Position numbers and translations under genes: made by a program
Notes under the pieces: generated by a model
The model's database searches: none
What the model was told of the DNA's origin: nothing
What the model saw: the letters and a program-made list of their open reading frames with translations, nothing else
NCBI GenBank assembly: GCA_024331095.1
Contig: JANDJE010000004.1
Span: forward strand, 1-64,000
Length of the DNA stretch: 64,000 nucleotides
DNA from: Nitrospira sp.
GTDB lineage: Bacteria; Nitrospirota; Nitrospiria; Nitrospirales; Nitrospiraceae
Direction: 5' to 3'
Shown: positions 51,301-62,131 of the stretch, piece after piece
How positions within the stretch are numbered: position 1 is the stretch's first letter
Layout: each line of letters starts with the position of its first letter

Positions 51301-52098
51301 ATGATGTTTGCGACCGACGGCCCATCCATACCTGCCATACCCGGCAACCTGCCGACCTGGAGCCTCTTTTTCGCGCGTCAGCCGGAACCGGACTTGGAGT
51401 TTACGGAAGAAGAGTTGGAGCAAACATCGAACATTCGCTCGCCCTCGCCATTGAAAACTCCGCCCCAAAAACCAAAGAAAAGTCCCCTGATTTGGGTTCT
51501 CCTGCTGGTCTTGATCGGCGGCGGCGCCTACGTTGCGATGGAACCGGACCTTGTCATGGACGTCGTCGGACCGTTTCTCAACGATACGCCGGAACCCGCG
51601 CCGCCGATTGCGAGGAAACCGGCTTCACCAGCCGCCGGTCAAAGCGCCACACCTATTCAATCGACTCAATCGACCTCGCCGAGGGAAGCGACCGTCCCAT
51701 CGGCGAACGACCGGCCGGCTGAGACGGCCGACTCAGCCTCGTCATCGCCGACTTCCCCCGAGACGAATCTCCCGCCGGTGCTTGCCCCGACTACTCAACC
51801 CAAGGAGGCGACCGCACCGTCGGCCGCCGAATCCGTGCCGTCGGCCACGGATTCCGCCCCTCCTCTCTTCGAAGAGGGCCAACGGGTCGCGCTGTTGCCG
51901 AATCCCGGTGCTCCGCGTGAAAAGGTCGCACTGACGCGCGACGCAGCGGGAACAACGCGAGGTCCGGCCGTTCCTCCCGGAACCGTCTTCACGATCCTCG
52001 ACGGGGAATTGCATGACGGCGGCTGGGTGTACTACGTTCGAAGCGACTACGGCACGACCGGCTGGCTCCAAGAAAAACAGCTTCGGGCCAAACCCTGA
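51301..52098 (+). CDS. TM protein with Pro/Ser-rich linker and C-terminal SH3-like domain
   Basis: TM PLIWVLLLVLIGGGAYVAM, low-complexity linker, SH3-like GTVFTILDGELHDGGWVYYVRSDYGTTGWLQEKQLR. Confidence 0.75.
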   Translation: MMFATDGPSIPAIPGNLPTWSLFFARQPEPDLEFTEEELEQTSNIRSPSPLKTPPQKPKKSPLIWVLLLVLIGGGAYVAMEPDLVMDVVGPFLNDTPEPAPPIARKPASPAAGQSATPIQSTQSTSPREATVPSANDRPAETADSASSSPTSPETNLPPVLAPTTQPKEATAPSAAESVPSATDSAPPLFEEGQRVALLPNPGAPREKVALTRDAAGTTRGPAVPPGTVFTILDGELHDGGWVYYVRSDYGTTGWLQEKQLRAKP

Positions 52099-52237
52099 TC
52101 CATCTATTCGGGGACCGGGAGTTCATATTCCGACGACGCGGAGGAGAACGGCACGGCCTCCGTGCCGCCGGCTTCCGTTGTGTTATAATGCCGCGCGCTT
52201 GACATCCCTTCTCACAGCCTGGAACAGCGAACAGCCC

Positions 52238-52921
52238 ATGCGCGCCGTGATTTTTGATTTCGACGGAGTCATTGCCGACACCGAACCTCTTCACTTCGAG
52301 GCGCTGCGACGCACGCTCGCGACGGTCGGTGTAACGTTGACCGAACCGGATTACTATGCCAACTACCTCGGCTTCGACGATCGCGGCTGCATTGTGGAAG
52401 CGCTGCGCGCGAACCGAATACCGGTTACGGAGCCGCTCGCGCACAACTTGATGCGGGAAAAAGCCCGGTCTTATCTGGCCTCCATCCGCGACCATCTCGT
52501 CATTTTTCCCGGCGTCAGAGAGTTCGTCGAAGAAGCCGCGTTGACCTATCCCGTAGCGATCGCCTCCGGCGCGTTGCGGGCGGAAATAGAACTGGTGTTG
52601 GAACAGGCCGGCATCCGGAAAGCTTTTTGTCATATCACCAGCGCGGAGGACGTCGCGAACAGCAAGCCGGATCCCGAGCCGTTTCTGCGTGCGCTGGCCG
52701 GATTGAATCAAGAACGGCCCGACGCCCGGCTGACGGCCGACGCCTGTCTGGTCATCGAAGACTCTCTGCCCGGAATCAGGGCGGCCAAATCCGCGGGAAT
52801 GAAAGTCTTGGCCGTGACCAATACCCACACCGTTCAAGACCTAGGGGAAGCCGACGCCGTCACCCCCAGCTTGCACGGGATCAAATTGGCGGAGATGAAA
52901 ACCCGTCTATGGCCGGCATGA
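52238..52921 (+). CDS. HAD-family hydrolase (beta-phosphoglucomutase-like)
   Basis: MRAVIFDFDGVIADTEPLH, SKPDPEPFLRAL, VIEDSLPGIRAAKSAGM. Confidence 0.92.
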   Translation: MRAVIFDFDGVIADTEPLHFEALRRTLATVGVTLTEPDYYANYLGFDDRGCIVEALRANRIPVTEPLAHNLMREKARSYLASIRDHLVIFPGVREFVEEAALTYPVAIASGALRAEIELVLEQAGIRKAFCHITSAEDVANSKPDPEPFLRALAGLNQERPDARLTADACLVIEDSLPGIRAAKSAGMKVLAVTNTHTVQDLGEADAVTPSLHGIKLAEMKTRLWPA

Positions 52922-53781
52922 CCGTCGACGAAGCGCAGGCATACTGCGCCGCCTATACCAAGAAAAGCGGCAGTAACTTTTATTACTCGTTTCTTTTCCT
53001 GCCCAAGGCCTCGCGCAACGCCATGTATACCGTCTACGCGTTCTGCAAAGCGGTGGACAGCGCGGTCGATGAACCGCCGTCAGGGAGCGACCCCAAGGAA
53101 GCGCTGCGACAATGGCGAGCCGAACTCGACGCCGTCTACGGCGGCACTCCCGTTTCGCCGATCGGCGTCAGCCTCGCGCGCCATATTAAGACCTTTTCGA
53201 TCCCCAAAGTTTATTTTGAAGAACTGATCAAGGGCGTCGAAATGGATCTCTTGAACAACCGGTACGCCACGTTCGACGAACTGTCTCTTTATTGCTATCG
53301 GGTGGCGTCCGTCGTGGGGCTCATTTGCCTTCACATCTTCGGCGTCACGTCGCCCCGGGCGCAGGATTATGCCGTCGCCCTCGGCATGGCCTTTCAACTG
53401 ACCAATATCCTGCGCGACATCGGCGTTGACGCGGACGACAATCGCATCTATCTTCCTCTCGACGACCTCCAGGCCTGCAACTGTCCGGAACGGACCGTCT
53501 TGAAAAAAACCCACACTCCGGAATTCAAGACTCTCATGAAAAAAGAAGCGGCCCGAGCCCGCCATTATTATGAAAAAGCCCGTTCCGCCTTCACGGCGCT
53601 GACCCCGTCCGAACGCCGCGCTCTCGTCGTGGCGGAGATCATGCGCGCCATTTACAGCCGCATTCTCGGCAAGATCGAGCGGACCGATTACCAAGTATTC
53701 GGACCTCGCGTCACCCTGTCCACTCCTCACCGGCTTGCGGTGGCGTTCGGCGTGTGGGCTCGCGGCTCCCGATTTTCGTGA
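52909..53781 (+). CDS. hpnD: Squalene/phytoene synthase family (HpnD-like)
   Basis: VYAFCKAVDSAVDE, YRVASVVGLICLHIFG, LTNILRDIGVDADDNRIYLP. Confidence 0.88.
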   Translation: MAGMTVDEAQAYCAAYTKKSGSNFYYSFLFLPKASRNAMYTVYAFCKAVDSAVDEPPSGSDPKEALRQWRAELDAVYGGTPVSPIGVSLARHIKTFSIPKVYFEELIKGVEMDLLNNRYATFDELSLYCYRVASVVGLICLHIFGVTSPRAQDYAVALGMAFQLTNILRDIGVDADDNRIYLPLDDLQACNCPERTVLKKTHTPEFKTLMKKEAARARHYYEKARSAFTALTPSERRALVVAEIMRAIYSRILGKIERTDYQVFGPRVTLSTPHRLAVAFGVWARGSRFS

Positions 53782-55100
53782 TCGCCGGAGCTTCACAAAC
53801 CGTCCTCATTTTAGGCGCAGGCCTGACCGGATCGGCGGCGGCCTCCTTCCTGACCGAAGAAAGTCACCAAGTCACTCTGCTGGACTTTCTGAACTGGGAA
53901 GACGGCTACAAGACCGACAAAACCGACGCCATGCCGATTGCATTCGGAAGGCACGGGGAAACATCTCGGGCGATTCGTTCGCTCAAAGACGACACCGCCT
54001 TGCGGGCCGACAGAGCCATTCCCCTCGAATTTCGCCTGCCCGACGGGCGAACCGCCGCCTATTCTCCCGCTCGCCTTCCCGGAATTTTACAGTGGATCGT
54101 CGGCCTGTCTCGTTTTGAGGGCCTCGCCCGGCGTGACCGTCGGCGATTGCTCGCCTATCTGGAACGAATCTGGGAGGGAGCGGAATCGCTGCCGGCTGAT
54201 TTGGACAATCGAACCGCGGACGAATGGCTGGCGTTGATCGGACAGAGTTTAGAAAGCCGAGAATACATCTGGAGCCCGCTCAGTCTGTGGTTGACCGGCA
54301 ACGGCCTTGAACGTCTCTCCGGCTCCGTTTTCACTCGACAATTGTCGGTTCTGTTTCTCGGAACGGCCCGGGACGCTTCCCTCACATATCGCGATGGATC
54401 CATCGGCGATCGTTTGCTAAGTCCGATGCGGCACGCCTTGGAACGACAGGGAGTCCGAGTCCTGGCCCAAACAGCCCCCCCACTGCTTCGAATCGGACCG
54501 AACGGCATCGAAGAAGTCCGACTCCACGACGGCGGCTCTCTTCGCGCCCGGTGGTACATCGCCGCTCTTCCTCATCGAAAACTGCTCGCCTTATTGCCGG
54601 AACAACTTCTTACGCGCTACGCCTATTTCGCGCAGCTCGCAGAACTGGAACCGTTGCCCGAAGTCATGGTGGAGCTTCGACGACCATCGACCGCTCCGTC
54701 CCCCCGATTGGTTTTGCTGGGCGGAGAGCCGTTTCATTATCTGGTCGTTGCGCCGTCGGGACCGAATGAAACGGCGTATCGATTTTCAATGATCGGTCAT
54801 TCGCCCTTGACGGAATCCACCGACGACAGCCTGCTTCGCCTCGGCCAGCAGGAACTCCGACGGATTTTCTTCGACAGCGCGCCGCATCATGATCGATCCG
54901 GCATCGTCCATCGCAACAACCAAGCCGCGCTGTCGCTGCGACCCGGTGCGACGTTACGAAGGCCGCTTCAGCAAAGTCCCCTGCCCAATCTTCTCCTCGC
55001 CGGCCCATGGACGGACACCGGATGGCCGGCCAATGTCGAAAGCGCGATCACCAGCGCGCGACGTTGTGCGGACATCATTCGTGACCGAATCGCAGGCTGA
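53754..55100 (+). CDS. hpnE: FAD-dependent squalene-associated oxidoreductase (HpnE-like)
   Basis: VLILGAGLTGSAAASFLTEESHQVTLLD (Rossmann), C-term LLLAGPWTDTGWPANVESAITSARRCAD; follows hpnD. Confidence 0.8.
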   Translation: MGSRLPIFVIAGASQTVLILGAGLTGSAAASFLTEESHQVTLLDFLNWEDGYKTDKTDAMPIAFGRHGETSRAIRSLKDDTALRADRAIPLEFRLPDGRTAAYSPARLPGILQWIVGLSRFEGLARRDRRRLLAYLERIWEGAESLPADLDNRTADEWLALIGQSLESREYIWSPLSLWLTGNGLERLSGSVFTRQLSVLFLGTARDASLTYRDGSIGDRLLSPMRHALERQGVRVLAQTAPPLLRIGPNGIEEVRLHDGGSLRARWYIAALPHRKLLALLPEQLLTRYAYFAQLAELEPLPEVMVELRRPSTAPSPRLVLLGGEPFHYLVVAPSGPNETAYRFSMIGHSPLTESTDDSLLRLGQQELRRIFFDSAPHHDRSGIVHRNNQAALSLRPGATLRRPLQQSPLPNLLLAGPWTDTGWPANVESAITSARRCADIIRDRIAG

Positions 55101-55189
55101 ACGACCAGAGTTTTTCATCCGGTCATGAGCCGCGATTGACATTGCCGGCAGGCCTTTCTAAGATGGCCCATCTTTTTTGCACCCATCGC

Positions 55190-55843
55190 ATGATGACGAC
55201 ACCGCTCCAGGAGCTTGCACAATCCCTCGTCAACTGCCAACGATGCAAACTGGCCAAGCTGGGCCGCACGCAAGTCGTCTTCGGCGTGGGCAACCCGCAG
55301 GCCAGCATTATGTTCGTGGGCGAAGCGCCGGGCTTCCATGAAGATCGGCAGGGCGAGCCGTTTGTCGGCGCGGCAGGAAAACTGTTGAACGACTTGCTCG
55401 CCTCGGCCGGATTGTCACGCGATCAGATCTACATCGCCAACGTCATCAAATGCCGCCCGCCAAACAACCGAGACCCGGAGACGGACGAAGTGGACACGTG
55501 CAAACCGTTCCTGCTCCGACAAATTCAACTCATCCGTCCGCAACTGGTCTGCTCGCTCGGCAACTGGGCTACTCAAACCTTGCTGGGACGCAAGGTCGGC
55601 ATTACCAAGGTCAAAGCGCAGGCCTTTTACCTGAAAGACTTCGTATTGTTTCCTCTCTTGCACCCGGCCGCAGCCCTGCACCAAGGCAACCTGCTGGCGC
55701 CCCTCAAGGAGGATTTCAAAAAACTGAAGGAATTCCTCGACAAACACACCAAAGCGACAAACCAAACACCCGGCGTTCCCACGACCGTGCCAGCCCTCCA
55801 GATCGAATCACCCAAACCGGCACAAATGGATCTGTTCGGTTGA
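55190..55843 (+). CDS. Uracil-DNA glycosylase, family 4
   Basis: CQRCKLAKLGRTQVVFGVGN, VGEAPGFHEDRQGEPFVGAAGKLL, LLHPAAAL. Confidence 0.94.
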   Translation: MMTTPLQELAQSLVNCQRCKLAKLGRTQVVFGVGNPQASIMFVGEAPGFHEDRQGEPFVGAAGKLLNDLLASAGLSRDQIYIANVIKCRPPNNRDPETDEVDTCKPFLLRQIQLIRPQLVCSLGNWATQTLLGRKVGITKVKAQAFYLKDFVLFPLLHPAAALHQGNLLAPLKEDFKKLKEFLDKHTKATNQTPGVPTTVPALQIESPKPAQMDLFG

Positions 55844-55878
55844 CGTTTTCCTCTAAACCGATCGCTCGATCGTCTTAC

Positions 55879-56325
55879 TTAGGTCGCCGCTGGAGGAATC
55901 TTTTCTCCCGAACTAGACGTCGGTTCATCACCCGGTTTCTCTTCTTCCGGTACGTCGAACCACTGGACGAGCATGTCGTCCCACCAGGCTTCGGTGACTT
56001 CCTCGCCCGGGTCAGTTCCGAGAAACGCCACATCGTCCTTCTGGATCGAGGGATCGACGAGATGGGGCTGGAATTTCGCGCGGTCGATGACTTCTTTCGT
56101 CGCGTAGCCTCCGAGGATCCAGGAGTCGGGATCAGCCCGGCGGGATTTGTACGCTTTCAGCCCGAGTTTCAAGTACAGGAAGATGCGCCGCTGAACGGGA
56201 TCGGCCATGCCGGACGGAGGAAGACTCAGAGTTTTTTCGATCCGTTTCCTCCAGCGTCGGTCGTCGTATCGCGAGGTAATCAGTTGAAGGGCTTTTTTGC
56301 CCAGGGCCGCATCCAATGGCATCAT
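55879..56325 (-). CDS. Hypothetical protein
   Basis: 148-aa ORF with coding-like composition. Confidence 0.5.
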   Translation of the reverse strand: MMPLDAALGKKALQLITSRYDDRRWRKRIEKTLSLPPSGMADPVQRRIFLYLKLGLKAYKSRRADPDSWILGGYATKEVIDRAKFQPHLVDPSIQKDDVAFLGTDPGEEVTEAWWDDMLVQWFDVPEEEKPGDEPTSSSGEKIPPAAT

Positions 56326-56457
56326 TCACCTTTGCTCAACGCCTCGGACAATGGAGCGGACGGGACAGAAATTTCGGCCGAGGGATGCTTCTGCCCACAG
56401 ACGCGCCCGACTCGTCGCAAAAACGATCGTCACGCCCAAACCCGCACAACACCGGCA

Positions 56458-57162
56458 TCAGCCCAGGTGCCGCTTGAAAAACGCTTTCGTCCTTGCCCAG
56501 GCGTCTTTCGCCGCTTCCGGCCGATACACGGAGGGATCGTTATCTCGGAAAAAGGCGTGCGGCGCTCCGGGATAGGTCTTGATCTCGCCCGACTTATTGT
56601 ATTTCTTCAAAGCCGCCGCCAACCGTTGCACGTCCGCCTTGGTAATCCAGCCGTCGTCTTCGCCGTAAAAATACAAGACCGGCGCCGACAGGTTTTGGAG
56701 CGGCGTATCGGGATTCGGGACTTGGCCGTAAAACGGCGCCGCCGCTTTGACGTCCGGATTGACGCAGGGCAGCATGAGCGCATAGGACCCCCCCATGCAA
56801 AAGCCGGTCACGCCGATTCGCGCGCCGTCGACTTCGGGAACGGACTTGAGATACGTCACGGTGGCGTTCAAGTCTTTGAGCCCGTCCTCTTGCTTCAAAC
56901 TGTTCATCAGTTTGCCGGCTTCTCCGGGATCGGTCGTCAGCGCGTGTCCCAAACGCGAGTACAGATCCGGCGCGATCGCCACGTATCCTTCCGCGGCGTA
57001 TCGTCTGGCGATATCCTTGATATGATCGGTGAGTCCCCACCATTCCTGAATCACGATGATGGCCGGCCGCCTTTCTTTCGCGGTGGGCGCGGCGACAAAC
57101 GCCTTCACCGTGACGTTGCCGCTCGGATACTGCACCATGGTTTCTCTGATCGATTCGGCCAT
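56458..57162 (-). CDS. Dienelactone hydrolase family protein
   Basis: PAIIVIQEWWGLTDHIKDIARRYAAEGYVAIAPDLY, GFCMGGSYA. Confidence 0.93.
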   Translation of the reverse strand: MAESIRETMVQYPSGNVTVKAFVAAPTAKERRPAIIVIQEWWGLTDHIKDIARRYAAEGYVAIAPDLYSRLGHALTTDPGEAGKLMNSLKQEDGLKDLNATVTYLKSVPEVDGARIGVTGFCMGGSYALMLPCVNPDVKAAAPFYGQVPNPDTPLQNLSAPVLYFYGEDDGWITKADVQRLAAALKKYNKSGEIKTYPGAPHAFFRDNDPSVYRPEAAKDAWARTKAFFKRHLG

Positions 57163-57235
57163 TGTTCACCTCCCTCGCCCATGGGTATCAGGCGTTGGTT
57201 TTTTACGGAGACGCTGACGGATGAGACGTCCGGGG

Positions 57236-58654
57236 TTAATTGCCCGCCACCATCATCTCGGCGATCTTGATCGTCGGGCTGGCGACTCGCCCGCGAAAGA
57301 CGAGATCGTTGCCGACCATCTCGATGTCCTTGAGCATCTGTTTCAGATTGCCGGCGATGGTAATTTCTTCGACCGGGAAGGCCAATTCCCCGTTCTCAAT
57401 CCAAAACCCGCTGGCGCCTCGTGAATAGTCCCCTGTCACCATATTGATACCGAAACCGATCAGCTCGGTGAGGTAGAGTCCCTCCTTCACCGATCCAATG
57501 ATCTGCTCCGGCGTCTTGGTGTCCGGCACGAGATAAAAATTGGTCGGCCCGACCGAAGGGCTTTCGCCGACGCTCCGGGAAGCATTGCCCGTCGAAGGCA
57601 ACCCCATCTTCTTTCCCGAATAGGTGTCCAACAGATAACTGGTCAGCACGCCCCGCTCGACGATCGTGTTTTTCCTGGTCGCCACTCCCTCTCCGTCGAA
57701 GGGTCGGGACCCGAGGCCGCCGATCATACGACCGTCGTCGTACACCGTGATCAGGTCGGACGCGATCGTCCGGCCGAGTTGATCCAAGAGAAACGACGCC
57801 CGTTTGTACAACCCGTAGCCGGAGACGGCGCTGCACAGATTCGCCAACAGACTGCCGGCCGTTTCTTGATCGAATACAACCGGCACGCGTTTGGTCGAGA
57901 CCCGCCGCGCACCCAATCGCCGAACCGCCCGCCTAGCCGCTTCCCGCCCGATCGACTCGGCGGAAGCCAGCCGCGCGAACTTTCGTTGCACTTCATACCA
58001 TACGCCGCGCTGCATGGAGCCCGTCCGCGCGTCACTGGCGATCGGTGACACGGACAAGGAAAAACTGGAACCGTTGTACGATCCGATAAATCCGTGGCTG
58101 TTCGCCAATACCACTCGCCCCGACGACGATTCGAATTCCGCCCCTTCCGAGTTCGTCACGCGCTCGTCGGCGGCAAAGGCGGCCGCCTCGCCTCGTTTGG
58201 CCCACTCGATCTGGTTCTCCGTGCTCAGAATCGTGCCGTCGTAGAGATCGAGATCCGGCCGGTCCGTCGCCATTTGGTTGGCTTCCGGCAAACCCGACGT
58301 CGGGTCTTCGACGACCGTTTTCGCGAGCGTACAGGTTTCAGAGACGAGCCGTTGGAGCGATTCTTTTGAAAAATCAGAGGTCGAGCTCGTCGCCGATCGC
58401 TTGCCGACGAACACCCGCAACCCCAACCGCTTTTCCCTGGCCTTGGTCAGCCGGTCAACGACGCCCACCCGCACCTGCACCGACAACGTCTGGCCGTCGG
58501 CCACGACGACGTCGGCCTCCGTGGCTCCGCCGGCCTTCGCGCGACTTAGGATATCCGCCGCAAGCTGGGCGTAATCGCTGTCGCTCGCGGCCACCGACCG
58601 CCTCGATTGCCATTCAGGATGCAATTCCATCGTTCGTTCTGAGGTATCGCCCAT
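57236..58654 (-). CDS. pmbA: TldE/PmbA-family protein
   Basis: PmbA-type features (VFVGKRSATSSTSDFS; YGLYKRASFLLDQLG), no HExxxH, next to tldD. Confidence 0.88.
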   Translation of the reverse strand: MGDTSERTMELHPEWQSRRSVAASDSDYAQLAADILSRAKAGGATEADVVVADGQTLSVQVRVGVVDRLTKAREKRLGLRVFVGKRSATSSTSDFSKESLQRLVSETCTLAKTVVEDPTSGLPEANQMATDRPDLDLYDGTILSTENQIEWAKRGEAAAFAADERVTNSEGAEFESSSGRVVLANSHGFIGSYNGSSFSLSVSPIASDARTGSMQRGVWYEVQRKFARLASAESIGREAARRAVRRLGARRVSTKRVPVVFDQETAGSLLANLCSAVSGYGLYKRASFLLDQLGRTIASDLITVYDDGRMIGGLGSRPFDGEGVATRKNTIVERGVLTSYLLDTYSGKKMGLPSTGNASRSVGESPSVGPTNFYLVPDTKTPEQIIGSVKEGLYLTELIGFGINMVTGDYSRGASGFWIENGELAFPVEEITIAGNLKQMLKDIEMVGNDLVFRGRVASPTIKIAEMMVAGN

Positions 58655-58713
58655 TGGTGAGATTCAGACGGTTTTTCTCTGTTCATGAGCGATCATGACC
58701 GCCATGCGTTCTT

Positions 58714-60144
58714 TCACCGCTGCGTGCCGCCGACCGTGATCTCGTCAACCTTGATGGTCGGAAGGCCGACCCCGACCGGCACCGACTGGCCGTCCTTTCC
58801 GCAGGTGCCGATGCCGTTGTCCAGCTTCAAGTCGTGCCCAACCATCGACACTTTTTTGAGGATCTCGGGGCCGTTTCCGATCAACGTCGCCCCCTTGACC
58901 GGCCGAGTCACCTTTCCGTCTTCGATCAAATAGGCTTCGCTGGCTGAGAACACAAATTTGCCGTTCGTGATATCCACCTGCCCCCCGCCGAACGACACCG
59001 CATAGAGTCCCCGTTTCACGGACCGGATGATATCCTGCGGATCGGATTCGCCCGCCAACATAAAGGTGTTCGTCATGCGGGGCAGCACCACGCTCTGATA
59101 ACTTTCTCGCCGCCCGTTGCCCGTCAAACCGATCCCCATCAACCGGGCGTTGAGTTTGTCGGTCAGATAGCCCCGAAGAATGCCCTTTTCGATCAGGATC
59201 GTGCGGCCGGTCGGCGTTCCCTCGTCATCCATGTTCAACGATCCTCGCCGAAACGGCAGGGTGCCGTCGTCCACGATGGTGCAGACTTCGGAAGCCACCC
59301 GCTTGCCGATCAAGTTGGAAAACGCCGACGTCTTCTTGCGGTTGAAATCCGCCTCGAGACCGTGGCCGATCGCCTCGTGCAATAAAATGCCAGGCCACCC
59401 GCCGGCCAAGACGACGGGCATCACGCCGGCCGGCGCCTCGACGGCGGAAAGATTGACGATCGCCTCGCGCGCGGCTTCCCGCGCGTATTCCAGATGACGG
59501 TTCCGATCCCGATAAAACTCGAATCCCACGCGCCCGCCTCCGCCGAAACTCCCGATCTGGCGATTACCGTCTTCCTCAGCGATACAACTGATTTGCAGAC
59601 GCGACAGCGGCTGAACATCCGCGACCAAGACGCCGTCCGACGTCGCCACCACCACCACCTTATATTCCGTGTTAAACGACGCCATGACATTTTTGATTCG
59701 AGGATCGTATCGTTTGGCCTCCTCGTCGATCTCATTCAGCAGGGCGATTCGCTCGGGCGTCGCCACTTCGGCCTTCGCCCGGTCGACCGGATACAAATCA
59801 TGCGCCGGCCGCCGATGGATGGGAACCGGCACCATCCGAGTTCCCTTGGGAGAATCGGCGATGTATCTGGCAGTATCCGCCGCGAGTTCCAAATCCTTCT
59901 TCGTCAAATCGTCGGAGTAGGCAAACCCCGTTTTCTCACCGGCGGTGGCCCTGACGCCGACTCCCTGCGAGATACTCTTCGCGGCGCGTTTGACGATGCC
60001 TTCTTCCATCGAGACCGACTCCGCGACTCTCGACTCAAAGTAGAGATCGGCATAGTCGACGTCCCGCGTACTGAGTCGATCCAGCACGTGCCGGGCGTCC
60101 GCTTCCGTCACGCCGAACGTCGCTAATTGAACCGGCTCCGTCAT
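58714..60144 (-). CDS. tldD: Metallopeptidase TldD
   Basis: HEAIGH metal motif (HExxxH) in GILLHEAIGHGLEADFNRKKTSAFS. Confidence 0.93.
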   Translation of the reverse strand: MTEPVQLATFGVTEADARHVLDRLSTRDVDYADLYFESRVAESVSMEEGIVKRAAKSISQGVGVRATAGEKTGFAYSDDLTKKDLELAADTARYIADSPKGTRMVPVPIHRRPAHDLYPVDRAKAEVATPERIALLNEIDEEAKRYDPRIKNVMASFNTEYKVVVVATSDGVLVADVQPLSRLQISCIAEEDGNRQIGSFGGGGRVGFEFYRDRNRHLEYAREAAREAIVNLSAVEAPAGVMPVVLAGGWPGILLHEAIGHGLEADFNRKKTSAFSNLIGKRVASEVCTIVDDGTLPFRRGSLNMDDEGTPTGRTILIEKGILRGYLTDKLNARLMGIGLTGNGRRESYQSVVLPRMTNTFMLAGESDPQDIIRSVKRGLYAVSFGGGQVDITNGKFVFSASEAYLIEDGKVTRPVKGATLIGNGPEILKKVSMVGHDLKLDNGIGTCGKDGQSVPVGVGLPTIKVDEITVGGTQR

Positions 60145-60438
60145 CGATGGACCGCCTTCCCCTGGTCGCCTTTTACGTTTGCGTTGACTTAGGTTTTACG
60201 CGCAATCCGCAGGGCAATCTGCGCGAGATGGACGCGCGGGAGTATAGCTCATTCGTTTCCGCGGTCGCAATGAGACGGATGGCGATTTATAGGATTACTA
60301 CCTACGATTCCGAGTTATTGTTTGACATTCCGGCCCCTCGCCAGTAGACTTCGGCTACCCTCCCGACGCAGAGTTGTAGCCGAGACATCATACAACCACA
60401 ATTCATCTGGAGGAGCGCCGGCAAGGTTTAAGGTTTTC

Positions 60439-61224
60439 ATGAGACACCAGCCTGTAGTCAGCCTTGATCAGCTCTCGGAGAGCGAGTTGGCCGCCAAATT
60501 GGATCCCGAGCTGCTGCCCAAACACGTCGCCGTCATCATGGACGGCAACGGACGGTGGGCCGAACTGCGCGGTCTTCCCCGCATCGAAGGACATCGCGAA
60601 GGCATCAACTCTGTCAGAGAAATGATCTCGCTCTGCTTGGAGCTCGGCATCCAAGCCCTGACGATCTACGCCTTTTCCCAGGAAAATTGGAACAGACCCA
60701 GCCAGGAAATCAACGCGCTCATGGGCCTTCTCGAACATTATCTCTCGACGGAACGAACGGGCCTGATCGATCAACGGGTTCGATTCCGGGCCATCGGACG
60801 CCTTGGGCTCCTCCCGCCGTCGGCTCGGCATTGGGTTCGCAGAACCGAAGAAGAAACCGCCCATCTGGACAAAATGACCCTGACGGTGGCCTTGAGTTAC
60901 GGAGGTCGTTCGGAAATCGTCGATGCCGTCAGAGGGTTGCTGGCCGATGTGCAGGCCGGTGCCATCGACGGCGAGCAGATCGATGAAACCTTGTTCCAAC
61001 AGTACTTGTACACGCACCCGCTTCCCGATCCCGATCTCCTGATCCGGACGAGCGGGGAAACGCGAATCAGCAACTTTCTGCTCTGGCAGTTGGCCTATAC
61101 GGAGCTGTGCTTCACCCCCACGTTGTGGCCGGATTTTCGCCGGCGCGAATTTTTGTTGGCGCTGTTGGAATACCAAAAACGGGAGCGCCGCTTCGGGCGA
61201 ATCTTGAGCGCGATCTCCTCATAG
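60439..61224 (+). CDS. uppS: Isoprenyl transferase (undecaprenyl diphosphate synthase)
   Basis: HVAVIMDGNGRWAELRGLPRIEGHREG, TIYAFSQENWNRP, DLLIRTSGETRISNFLLWQLAYTE. Confidence 0.97.
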   Translation: MRHQPVVSLDQLSESELAAKLDPELLPKHVAVIMDGNGRWAELRGLPRIEGHREGINSVREMISLCLELGIQALTIYAFSQENWNRPSQEINALMGLLEHYLSTERTGLIDQRVRFRAIGRLGLLPPSARHWVRRTEEETAHLDKMTLTVALSYGGRSEIVDAVRGLLADVQAGAIDGEQIDETLFQQYLYTHPLPDPDLLIRTSGETRISNFLLWQLAYTELCFTPTLWPDFRRREFLLALLEYQKRERRFGRILSAISS

Positions 61225-61233
61225 TTCGAGTGG

Positions 61234-62118
61234 ATGCCGACCCAACCGTTCACGGATACGCGTGAGTCCGCGCTTGTGATCACTCCATCGATAGGCCCTC
61301 GACGGTTCGACCTCCGGCGTCTTTATACCGCGGCCGCGCTGATCCCGCTCGTTTACGTTATCATCTCGTACTTCCCCCCCTGGGCCTTGACCCTGTTGTT
61401 GATGACGGGCGGTTGTCTGGCGCTGATCGAGCTGTACCGCATCACGCTCCCGTCGCCCCCCAACCACTGGCTGATCGCCGTCGGACTCTCTCTCTCCGCC
61501 CTCGTGTTGGCCAAACATCAATTGTCCTTGTTTGTGACGGACCTCCTGACGATCGGGACGTTGGCCGTTCCCGTCACGATGTTGCTGTCCTCAGGGTCCT
61601 TCCACCGTCGGCTGAAAGAGACGACTCTCGTCGTTTTCGGAATCCTGTACGTGGGGTTCACCCTGAGCACCGTGGCATCGACGCGCTTGTTGCCCGACGG
61701 CGAGCGGCTTGTGATCTTCCTCGCCTTGATCACCTGGGCCGGCGACACCGGCGCCTACTACGCCGGCACGCTCTTCGGCAAGCATCCGCTCGCGCCGTCG
61801 ATCAGCCCGAAAAAAACCGTTGAGGGCGCGATCGGCGGTCTGGCATTGGCCGAAAGCGCGGCCGTTCTCGCCCATGCGTGGTTTATGCCGGAATTGTCGC
61901 TCTCCGACGCCTTGGTGCTCGGCGTGCTCTTGACGGCCGCGGGCTTGTCCGGCGATCTTTGGGAATCATTCATCAAGCGTCGCGCCGGAGTGAAAGACTC
62001 GGGCAACATTCTGCCCGGTCATGGAGGCATGTTGGATCGGCTCGATAGTCTCTTGTTCACCGCCCCCGCCTTCTACTACTATGTCACCTATTTTCGAGAC
62101 CTGTTACCATCCCCATGA
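61234..62118 (+). CDS. cdsA: Phosphatidate cytidylyltransferase
   Basis: Multi-TM; GKHPLAPSISPKKTVEGAIGG and SGDLWESFIKRRAGVKDSGNILPGHGGMLDRLDSLLF. Confidence 0.95.
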   Translation: MPTQPFTDTRESALVITPSIGPRRFDLRRLYTAAALIPLVYVIISYFPPWALTLLLMTGGCLALIELYRITLPSPPNHWLIAVGLSLSALVLAKHQLSLFVTDLLTIGTLAVPVTMLLSSGSFHRRLKETTLVVFGILYVGFTLSTVASTRLLPDGERLVIFLALITWAGDTGAYYAGTLFGKHPLAPSISPKKTVEGAIGGLALAESAAVLAHAWFMPELSLSDALVLGVLLTAAGLSGDLWESFIKRRAGVKDSGNILPGHGGMLDRLDSLLFTAPAFYYYVTYFRDLLPSP

Positions 62119-62131
62119 CCGAGGAGCAACC

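Noticed and set aside
55450-57270. 606-aa plus-strand ORF across UDG and dienelactone hydrolase
   Set aside because: Overlaps well-supported genes in other frames or strands; no domain.
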